Shown in pieces: positions 11,801 to 23,800 of a stretch of 64,000 nt of DNA. The stretch covers positions 7,919,734 to 7,983,733 of the forward strand of contig NC_089738.1 in the NCBI RefSeq assembly GCF_035083965.1, written 5' to 3'. Numbering within the stretch: position 1 is the first letter of the stretch; each line of letters begins with the position of its first letter. Position numbers and translations under genes: made by a program. The notes under the pieces are model-generated. The model was not told the DNA's origin. It did no database searches and worked only from the letters and a program-made list of their open reading frames with translations. This stretch comes from Branchiostoma lanceolatum. Taxonomy: Eukaryota > Chordata > Leptocardii > Amphioxiformes > Branchiostomatidae.

Positions 11801-14800
11801 AAGTTTGACTGTACTGTCAAGTACTGTCAAGTAAGAACATCAAAGATAAAGATTGATGTTTTCACCCTAACAGAATAGAAATTATCAAGGTCTGTACAAA
11901 CTTAATCTAGTAACTGAACCTACATGTAAGTATCATTTGCAATGGTTTGTTTTGTCTCAAGGCCAAAAAACATATTAGAGTGGTACCATAAAGGACCAAG
12001 GACAGGTAATCTGAAAATGATGTCCTTCGCAGTTGTAAGAATACGACGTTGTACCGGTATGATTGTGAAAAAAGATCACACCCTTGTGTAGTTAGCCCTC
12101 TCTCTGCTGCCTAACACCACAGTCAATAGGAATGTAGTGCCAGGAGGTTCCCTTAGCTTGCTGAGGGTTAAACATTGAGCAGATGTTACCTGGGTAATTA
12201 TGTGCCCTACAGGTGTGATGTTTACTCTTGGTCAGTCTGATGTTTAATCTCTAGCAACCTGTAGAGCTGTTTACATTGGGGCATGTCAAAAGTTATTTTC
12301 AGCTTCAAAACAAAATTTATTTATTTCGTAGGTCAAATGTCCATGTATATCATGACGATTTTATCTGCCTGTAGCTTTTTGAATAGATTTCTAAACTGTG
12401 TAAAAGTCAAATGATCTTTAGTAGCATTTAGCAGACAGTCAAGACAACAATCTGAATACAGCTAGTTCACATAACATTGATGTAAAAATACTCGCAATTA
12501 GTGTTTCAAATTTCCCATACATGTATGTATGTATGACACCTACCACCATATGATAGTCCTTTAACTGCACTGTTTTCCCCACAAAGTCTTTGTTAGAATT
12601 TTGTCCTTATTATTGACAAGAAGGGATCTAAGGAACTCTGATACCCACATTGTCTCAGGAGTTGGTTCATGGAAAACAATTAGAATAAGCAACAAACAAT
12701 CACTATTGAACAAACAAGTGTTGTTGACCGAGAGAACCTGCACTTTTGAAACGACCCCTTCCTGAGAGGATGCTGGTCAATGAAAGTTCAAAAGGTCCAG
12801 AACATGTGGTTTGAAGTGAACTGACCGGGAAGGGTAGCGGTGCTCTGGGCAGGCGGCGCGAATGTTGTGTTGTCGCTGTCAGAAGTGGCCGCATCGTAGA
12901 AGGAACATGTCAGATATTTGGGATGTGTCCATCAGCATTGAAGTAAGGAAGAAGGATTCTTTCTTTCGCTGTCTTTTTTTGAATCTTATGATGCAAGCAA
13001 CTGGTTTTCAAAATTTGTGATTACACATCTTTTTCAAAGATGTTTAGTTTGTAGCCCTTCAAAGATTTCGTGTATTTTGAGCAACTTTTTACAGATGTAC
13101 CCATATTTTGAATAGTAAGTTCTAGTTGCTCATGTTGTTGCTTAGAGCAAAGAATGCTTTCAATATTTGCTCAACTGGTTTGGTTTAAAGTTGTGTTTCG
13201 AAAGGTTATGTAGTTGGTTTTAAAAAATTCCAGATTGAATTATGAATGCTACAATGCCAGAGATTTTACAATCATTATGATGCTTTACGGATTGCACCAA
13301 ACAAAAGAGTATGAAAAAGCTGATATGCTTTATAAAAGCTTTATATCATACACAATACACAGGTATGTGTCATTTGAACATCGCGTTCACAACAATGTCT
13401 GACCTGGACATTGGAATGTCTTGAGGTCTTCCACGAAGAATTTGACAAGTAACGGTAGTCATTGTTTAATGTTTACCAGAACCTCTTGCAAACAGATACT
13501 ATAAAAGAATTTGTAGCCCGTCTTTTTTTAAATGATAACTCATTTTTGTTTATCTCAAGGCTTTTAAGAAGGGTTAACAAGAACTTTTTGAACCCTTTTG
13601 AGTTGTTTGAATAGTCTTATCTGATTGTGTACAATCATGGCCAACGCACCCAAGGTTGGTTCTTGAAAAATCTAGGTCAGGGGACATAGTACAAACACCT
13701 GTCAACGTCTCTCTTTAGGCCTAGGAAAAGAATTCTGTGTTTCTGGTTATCCCACTGACACCTAGCCTTTTTTTTGCTCAACTGCTGGTAAGGGCCATAA
13801 AATCTTTGATCTGACATCTGAGTTATAAAAACAGTACTGTATTGAACCATGTTCCAACATCGGAGTTCTTGTCAGCGCATTTGAGCGTAGGAGGCCTATG
13901 CTGTGAAATCTGGAAAAAAGAATTGAAAGAGAATCGCCACCTACCGACCCTACGTTTTTCAGAACGTTTCTGTAATCAGAAACACAACTTTAATTTTCCT
14001 AGGCATTAGCAGTGTGCTAGCCAATTTCGTGGGATAAACTTCTGTACTCAGGGACCAGGGTTCGAATCCCAGAAGCTGGATAACTTCTAACTTTACATTT
14101 CTGATGTCCTGGTGATGTTGGGGGACATTAACTTTACCCACATCATGAATAGACAAAGGTTCAAACAAGCAATCATCAGTAAGGCTTCCTTTTCATTAGA
14201 CGACAATCGCTGAAGGGCTGTGGAGCAACCAAAGTTTGACTCTTGTGACCGTTAATTTTTTATAATTGTTGGAATATTATGATGCTCAATACAAAATTGT
14301 GATTTAAAAGACAACAAAAACCCACAAAATGTAGAGAAATTGGTTCTTTGTCTATGAAATTTGTTTAGCAATCTGTCAAATATTTGGTCGCTGATTGGTC
14401 ACTCAGTGCTTGCATCCTCTAGAGGAAAGGTGGCGTAAAAAGCTATAAATGTAAAATAAAGGCATAGAAATGCAACGATTTGACTACTACTAGTAATTAT
14501 CATCCACTGTCCTATTGATTGAACTGCTAATTTTGATTGACAGTCAGGATCAGTCTGTTCAGTCCTACTTATGGTAATACACTTGTTGTATTTGGCTTCC
14601 AATACATATGTAAATTTGTTGACACTTTGGAGGGAAGGCAACAATCTATCTGTAATGTTTCCTGTGGAGAAGTCCTATTGTTAAAAGTAATTATTGTGTT
14701 TCTCTGTTTTACAGGAGGGCCATCCTGACAGATATGATGTACAACAGGCCATACCGGTCTACAAGAATATTGCGGTAAGTTTACAGAAATGTTGTTGTTG

Positions 14801-17800
14801 TTGTTTACCTTGTTGTGTCTAGTGGCACACAGGTTGGCAGGTTCTCTTGCTGTTTCTGTTGTAGGGTATATTTTTACAGGAGGGGTTAAGGTCTAATGGT
14901 AAACATGGTTGAGGTAAATAATTGGGACCTCCATTTTACGTTTTAAACAGGGACATTTCTAAGTGTACAGTATTGCCCATACCAAACCTGTAAGATTTTT
15001 TTATAGATTTCTTACTACTAGAAAACAAGAAATTCTTATGAAACAAGCCTTGGGATTGAGATGCTCAAACCTAAGATGTTGAAAAATATAGAAATTTTTT
15101 TTAATGAGTGCATGGACAAAAGTGTTAGAAAAGACAGCATCCAATAAAAAGGACAAAGAACAGCCAATGCTCTTACAAGCATATACCAGATTTGTCCAGC
15201 AACTTATTGGGTTTGCCTCTGTTAAAAGATCGCATAATAAAAATTATGAGAACTTTAGTACCTGTATCTATATTTAGTAAACATAGTTTTGAAAAAGTAT
15301 GGCAATGCTTGCTCATAATTATCATCTAAAACTTTTTAATCACTGTGCTGAATAGTCCTGTGACATCTGCTTTGACACTTAAAAGGCCCCTGTCACAATG
15401 CAGTCTTGTATTGAAACTAGAAAGCCCTAAAAAAACTATGACCATTCTTTTGTAGAGTCCAATTCCACTATGATTCACTCCAATGGTATGATACAACTAA
15501 AGTAAACTGTACACAATAGATTCTACCCCCACCAAATTCAATGTGACAAGCCATACAAATGAAGAGTTTTAATAACCTGAGAAATATCCAGATGTTGCAA
15601 TGCTAAATCAACCTCAAAGCTTTAAGTGTTAACAATCTACAGGTATGTAATAATGGTATGAATAACATCACAATATATATACACACAGGTGTAAAGAACA
15701 AATGTGCCCCTCCCTTTTCTCCCACCATATGTTACAAAAACACATGTCAGTTCTAGAGGAGGGGACTTTGACCCAAAAGTCACAGTTGGCAAAGCAAAAG
15801 GAGCATCTTTAGCATTGCAAAAGTCGCTCGGTTTTAAGTACAGTACAAGGAAAATGTCTTCAGACAATGTTGAGGAGAATGGGAATGGAGAAGATGAAAT
15901 CAAGGTAATAATAGTATTGTGTGTGTCAACTTTATAAAGCTCACATTGCGTATAGATAGTACAACATATGTGTATGTGCTTACAGGAGTATCCGTAAAAT
16001 GGAAACAGTGAAATAGTAACTTGTTTTTGCGAAAAGTTGATTTCGAATCCTTTACCATACAGTAATCTAATCTAAGTCCAATATGACTTTGTTTAGAAAG
16101 GGTGATAATTTGTTCTTTCCTTTTCAAAGAATTCATGTCTGAACAACTGGATCTGATTTTGGAATCAAAATGTATTAAAATCAAGATGAATATGTATTAA
16201 AATCAAAATGTATCAAAACCAAAATGTATTAAAACCAAAATCATATCCAGTTGCTTGAGTATCAGTTACTGCTTTTTGGCATATCTTATTTCCTGGATGT
16301 CTAACCTTCATTGATAAAGGAAAAGAAAATTTTAAATTGTTTAACAGTACACCTTTGTAATACTGCTGTGATTGTGTTTTCCAGAACGAGTGTTTGGAGA
16401 CGAGAAAGCAGAAAGAGATTGAGTTTGAGATCATGAACAGTGAAATCAAGGGGTGGGAGGGCGAGGAGATCTCCCAACTGGGCGAGGTCATCCTCATGTC
16501 CATGGTAACCGTGCACACTGGGGATGAGGTAAGGCTTGTTTATATTCTGTTGTCTTTTTACCAGGGCTGTCCCCAGCTGTAATTTTTTGCCATCCCACTT
16601 AATTTATTGGATCCCATGTTGTTGATTTTCAATGAATAATTCCTTTCATTTTTGGCTGACGAAAATACAGTTTTTTTGGACGGACACGGTAAAAAAAATT
16701 TCCGTCCCAATAAGCAAATTTCCGTCTAGGGATGGATGGAGGGATGGGTACTGTAGACAGGCCTGCTTTTGATCTGGTGACATGTAACTCCCATAGGGTG
16801 TGACTGTCTGAGTATTGCTTTTCATGAAGACCCTTGGGATATACAATAATAGAAGTGATATGTATATATACACACGAAATGAGTGTTGGAAAAAAATGTC
16901 ATCCTTCATGATTATTGGCTTTACCTTTGACAGGACTTGTCTTTTGGGGATCAGGCCTAGGGCTGTCTCTAGGACCCATCCCTCTGTCCAAGGATGGAAA
17001 TTTGCTTGTTGTGACGGATAGAAATGTCACCCTCTCAGTAAAATAGATCTGAACTTGACGACATGAAATTGATGAAAAAGTATTTTTGTAAGCTTAAAAT
17101 GACAGCTTTGACAGGTAAAAATTAGTAACAAATTGGGCTCCAAAGCAATGAAAGGGACAGAAAAAATTTTAAAGCTGGAGACAGCGTAGCCTGTATTTAC
17201 ACAAGCTCTAGGCCGGAGGTTATATGGAGGCCCGGACAGCCTGACGTCCGCTCGGCTTACGGCTACATTACATCAAGCTCTAGGGTATGGCGGTTATAGG
17301 ACCGGCTGGCCGTAGGAGCGCGATTCGTCAGGCTAGAGACAGCGCTGTTGGAGATAAAAAAAATGTTGTCCCTCTCCCATTGCAGAGAACATTTGGCACC
17401 ACTGCATGCACTTATTTTGTTGTGTCATGCTTGTATGGCTTTGTTTACAACTTACAAGACAAAGAACAAAAGGACAACAACAACAAAAGGATTGACCACA
17501 CCCACAACTTCCCTTTTCATTCCATGCTTTCAAATGTAAAAGTTCTGTTTGTTAGTTAATTAATTAGATTGTCCTAAGTCTTATTTGAAAAGGGAGTTGA
17601 CAGTGATTGACAGGTAGATGGCTGATATGATAGCAAAGTCACTGAACCAGAAATTACTGTTTCTGCCCTGAGGAGGGGAAAACAACACTTTATTATGACT
17701 TTGGAGAGTCATTGTTCTTTGCCCATGCTTAGTCATAGTTGATATTCGTGGAAAGTTTGGAAACTATTGTTGAACGCTTGGTCATAATTCTTCGCAGAGA

Positions 17801-20800
17801 TGTGTTACTGTTTTAAACGGTAAGTCACATTCAAGAATACAATGATTACACTAAATTTTCAGTCTAAACAGTAAGGTGTTTTGAATCACATGCCCCCCTC
17901 CCTCCGGGCTATCTTTTTGTTTTGCAAAGAAACTAAAGCATGTTTTGTTCAGGGTTTTCAGTCAAAAATCGTTGCCATTGTGTGAAACCGGAACAGTTGG
18001 TTCATTTTGAACATGACAAATCATGTCTTTGTCAAGAGAGATCCATGCTACCCCTGTAACAAAGACTGTAACATTTCTAGATCTTGAGTTATGAAAGAAT
18101 GTTCGTGTCTTGAAAAGCTGATAAAGCCTCATGTTTGAGAGGGTCAGTACATACATCCTACATGTTCCGTTGCTTTCAGAAGAAGCCAGATCGTTCTACA
18201 ATTCAGGAAAGAAAATTAACATTTTTAGGTTTTATTATGTTTTTAAGAATCAGAATGCCTGTTTTCAACAGATAAAATTTGTGCCCATATTTATGAAGAA
18301 ACTTTAACATGTAGAAGAGCTTGTATGTACTGTAAAATGCATTTAAGTGCGCAGTGATTTACTTTCACGGTAGGGAGCAAATTGAGTTTTTGTTTTAGTC
18401 AGGAACATAATGATTTTTTGTTAGTCAGGAAGGGTTTGGTGGGTATGTACATGTACATGTATTACCAGGAAATTTTACAATTCATTGTATTGTTGTTTTC
18501 AGGACAGAAAGGAGCGTTACTTCCTTCTGTTCCCGGGAGTCTTGCTGATGTTATCTATCAGCCCTCGCATGAGTGGATTCATATATGAGGTAGGAACAAT
18601 GCTGTTACACTGGTATATGTATTTTATAGAACTTATTGTACTGTGTACCTAAACTTGTGTTCAAGTCCGGATTTAGATCCGGAGGTTCAGCTTCAGGTCC
18701 GGACTTATAAGTCCAGACCTGAAGCCATGGCATATGTGTGCTAAAATTTTTTTTTTTCCTGTTAAATGTAAAATTACATATTGGCATGTATTTTACATGC
18801 AATCTGAAAACTATACATGCGAAATTTATACATAAAAGTCGATCAGTAGTAAACACGAAAGTTCCGTTATAAACACAAAAACAGCAATGTTTTGATATTT
18901 TCACGATCTAAGGAAGGTTTAAGATGGTTTTAAACAAAAAGTTTTTTCAAGTCCGGACTTGTTTCCAGACGTTTGGGTTTTTTGGACTTGAACCTAAATG
19001 TTATACGTCCAGTCCGGATCAGGTCCGGGGTTTAGGTACGCAGCATTATATAGAACACAACCTGGTATATGCCATATCACCCAAGGTACCAGCTCGCCTG
19101 CGTGTCGGCCATTGGGCGATCTGACCCGTGGGAGGGCTGTGACAGAGGGTGATGCGGAATACACTTTGTTGTATAACATACCGTATTTCTTCTAATAAAG
19201 GACGCACCCCCGATTTGCCCTTCACCGCGACCCCAATCACGCCAGGTGAGATAGTTGACAGAAAAACCTTAATAAAGTGCGCACCCCCGATCTGCCGCCG
19301 GCCGCTCGGAGCGCGTCTCCAAGATGTGGCCACGCCCTGGTATTCGGCACGCTATGAAGTCCTGGTGTTTTCTTTATCGTTAATTTTTCAATGAATTTTC
19401 GGGAAAACATTACCATTATTTGGGGTCAACATAGCTTTACCCTCTACTCCGCTCAAATTTTGAGTAAAAAGTTTTGAAGTTTATCGTCACGCTGGGAACC
19501 TCGCGCCAGGATATCTGACAAACTTCCTTGATATTGAAGGACCAGACGACGATCCGCTTGATTTCTACCGGGATAGTCAAAGACAAACGTGTAAAACGCA
19601 TTTTGAGATAAAATAAAAGTTCGTCTCTCGGCATTTATCCCGTAAAATACAGCGTTGCATTGACAAATTATTTCATTTCGCCGATCGCCCGCCGCCATAT
19701 TGTTCAAATCCTGCTGCCCCAAGATGCATTTCGCGTCTTACGTAATCCTCATCACATGATCGCATTACGCGTCTCTGATTGGTTACTGCTGCAGCTAAAG
19801 GCGGGAATTTTGCCGACGCAGTGCATCATGGGGCAGCGAAACCGCGATTTAAATTTTTTCTTTGTCTGAAATGTTACACTTGAAAACGCAATAAAAACGC
19901 GGTTTTATCGACTACATAGCAACATTATAGCACAGAAAATGCAAAACCAAAAGATGTTTTCGGGAAAGCATACATTTATTTGCGGATTTATGGTGGCTTT
20001 TGCGTAATTTTAGCGATCAATGAACCCAGAAGTGTGCCGAAAGGGGCGTGGGTTTTCGCGTTTTATCCGTCAAAACAAAAACAAAACTGTCGCTAAAGTG
20101 AACTCTCGAACATTTCAGATCCCATCGATTACATTTTTGATCAAAATATTCACAGATACGCCGTATTTGCAGCCATGTGGGTGGTTAGGAAATTACTGAC
20201 GCCGCAAGCGGCGTGGGGTACGAAATTATGGCCGGCCCGACACACTGAAATAGTCGCGCGGGTTGAAAACACCCAGCGTTATTAGGTGTCTCATAATTTA
20301 ATATTTATCACTAAATCGATTATTTTTATATCTAACATACTTTTTCAAAAATATACGTATGATGTAGCATCGTTATCTTGTAAACATAAGAACATGAATA
20401 AGAACAGAACATGGATAGATTATCGTTGCTGGTCGGCGACGCGACGGGGCCAGCCTGCTGGGGTAACGCTGACTTCCTGACTTATTTCGCGCCTTTTCTC
20501 GAGAGAAAACCTAAATAAAGTGCGCACCCCGACTTTGGCTTTGACCTGAAGCCTCATCTTGAAGGTTGAAATTTCAAAAAAGTGCGTCCTTTATTAGAAG
20601 AAATACGGTAAGAGGTTTTACTGAGCAACCTCTGTTACACCCACAAACTCTAGTCTGAACTTAAACTTGACATCTTAATGGATAGTTGCATGTACATGTA
20701 ACTTGGTACATGTAAAAGGAGACAGTAGGTCAACAAAAAACTTTTAAGGCCATTCTGGGCTTCGCACACTAAAGACAGAAAGTAGAAGTGTATTTGACAG

Positions 20801-23800
20801 GTATAAATGTGTATGACCCTAATTGATGAGTTTTAAGTGTCAACTTGTACACTTTTGGTTGGTGGTAATCAAGTTTTGATAGGTTTTACAGGCTTTTAAC
20901 TGATTATAAATACACTGATTGGTATCTGGTAGACATAATCAGATTAAGTTCAAATTAAAGCCTTTGTGCGAAGCTTTCAATGGTTGACTTGCCTGTCCAT
21001 GGCATTGAACATGATGTTATTCAAATCCACAACTCTGAACAGACCCATACAGAGTCATACTATTGTCTTGCTTGCTTAAAGTGCACTTAGACTTGACTGC
21101 AAACCAGTTATGTGTAACATTGTCAAGAAAAATAACACACATAGTAAACATACGTTGGATTGGAACATTTCCAGGCATATGGCCTAGGGCACTTGATGTG
21201 TTTGTATATTATTGACAGAACCGGTATGTGTGTTCATCGTTTTTATTACATATAACGTCATACTCATACCTCTTTGTCAGTGTATTTAGTTCAAAGAGAT
21301 AGAAATAAATGGAAATTCTTTCAATATTTTTATATGCAAATATAGGATAATTTCTTTAATTGAAAGAACAATTAAAAAAAAAATTGTACCCACTGTTAAT
21401 GAAACATCCATGAATGATATTACTGTAACTCAACTTATCTTCATGGTAGCAAAATTCATGGTGTAAGGAAAATGGACATTTTCACTGAAGTTTTAACTTC
21501 ATGGTGGCAGCAAGTGGTTTACAGAACTGATGTGTGAAGGAATCATACCTTTATGTATAGATAATAACAGCAGTTTTTTTGATGGTGATGATAAGTTCAC
21601 GGTACAGAGATGACTGTGAAAACAGTGAACATTAAGTTACAGTAAAAGAAACAAGAGTTACAGTAGAATGATGATGTATAGGTAGATGATGCCTACACTT
21701 CCTTGTTTGAGAAGGAAGTGTATGAGACTATTCCAATGTGTCAGTCATAAAGGCAAAGTATACAACAGCCATATTTGGTAGTGCTATGATTGTCCAATGG
21801 GCACCTCAGTGTCTGATTCAATCATTGTACTACTGGATACTGTAAGAGAAGGGTGCTGTTTTGTCATGAAAGGGAAGAAAAGATCAGTATGTATACTTTT
21901 GAATTTTACCTTTTTAAGTGTACTGTAAAAGTGTTTATTGTAACCATCTTATGTTTAACATTGTAGCTTCATTCATGTTTAATGAAGCATGTTATTGGGT
22001 ATATCCGTGACATACTTTTTAGCATTTGCATAACACTGACAACCTTTAAGAGAGCTCTGAAAACATATGTTATTGTAACAGCCCCCCTCCCCTTATATGG
22101 TTTGTCCAATAAAAATACACCTTCTTTCATCGCCGTAACAACATTAGAATTCCAAAGCCAATAAAGCGTTTGAAAACTTAGTTGTACGTCGGTGTTCCAT
22201 TGTTCTCAAGGTCACCAGAGGTCGTTGAACACGTCAAACCCGGCGTGTTGATAAGCCATGTCATTTGAAACCCTCCCAGCCAGAATCGCTTGTTTTGTGT
22301 GGGACTGTTTGGTTGTTTGTTTGCATTGTACGGGGATATTCGGACTTGTAGTACGGCAAAGGAAGCTGCTGTTGTTAGCGCCTTGTTTACCGCAGACAGG
22401 TACAAGCAGGATGTAACGTGTAACGGTCGCGTTTGTTGTAGTACTACCACTTCCTCACGCTTTCGGGTAAACCACGGTACTTTGTCATAGGTTGATCAAT
22501 GATTGGTCACTTCCTAAATCGCAGTCTTGACTACAGTGTTAAGAAAATCGTACAGTGAACATGTTAGTACGATGGTTATATCTCTGACAGGTGCCCTATG
22601 GCTGGATTTCCTAATCCTGTCGTGTTCTATTAATTATTTACCACCACCCCTATTTGTGTCTGGACCTGGCATGTTGGCACAAACCCAAGGTATTTGAAAC
22701 CAGACACTGCTAACCGAAGGTGAACATGAACATACGGGCAGTTCTGACTTCGTATGTCCTGCCATTGTTCCTTGCCTTATGTTTGCTACAGTGTGTAGTA
22801 GCTACAAGTTAATATTGCTGAGAAAGTATTTTTGTTGCCATGTTTGTAAACATATAGTATAGATGTGAAAAGACACTTATTGGCATGCCCCAAATTTTGT
22901 TTGTTTTTGCGTGCCAGAAATCATAGTTAGACACACCAGAAGGTCTTTTTAATCTGGAGAGATTTTGGAAAGGTATTTTGGTCTGAGTCTTGACTAATTT
23001 TTTTCTCCTATCTTTTATAGGGAAAGCTTGCCTTGTCTGGCTTGAACATTATCAGATTAGAAGACGTAGACAACATAAAGAATGCTTTTGAGATTTCAGG
23101 TGAGTTTTGTGTTCTGTAAATCCTTTTACAATCACTTGTGTAATGCTGAGAGAATGTGATACTACATGTATATAGAGTACAATGTGGGGGCTATGGGATT
23201 GTGGGTTTCAGTTAATGCATTGTTACAGCTCACAAATGTGCAAAAATATTTATGGCACACATAGCTCATGATCAAGCTGGAATTTTGTGTACATAATGTT
23301 GGTCAAAGTTCATGTACAATGTACGTATGATTGGAAATTATTAACCCACATGTTCATGCAAGTTTAAATATTCCCTTTGGTTTAAAGCTGTTTATGCAAA
23401 TGGGAAATTATCCAGGGCTGATACTTGTACTGTTTTACTTCTGTTTCCAATTTTTCGTAGTTGCTAGCAATCTTGTGTACAAACTTTGTGTACTATTCAA
23501 GACTGTTTCTTTGAATCTTAGCATGAAAGTTCATCTGTGTTGGTACATGAAACTATTGAACTTTACAACACTGACATTGAAGATTGGGACTTACCCAAAT
23601 TCTGCTTCCGGGATGTGACGTAAGAGACATGTGACTACAGCAATGGGTCATGTAAGTGCCAGATAACCTGTGTCGCCCCCCCTCTTTGCATTTGCAACCC
23701 GTTGCTAAAGTCATGTGTTTCCGACATCATGTCCCGGAAGCAGCAGTAGACAGAGTCCTAATCTTCACAGTGTTGGTATAATTGTAAAGTTCAATACTGT

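Noticed and set aside
14010-14095. Possible tRNA gene around GGGTTCGAATCCC
   Set aside because: The B box is good but no paired acceptor or anticodon stem could be drawn; probably a SINE remnant.
22178-22500. CpG-richer island in a PIX intron, considered as an internal promoter or exon
   Set aside because: No open frame with correct phase and no clear promoter motif; only base composition stands out.
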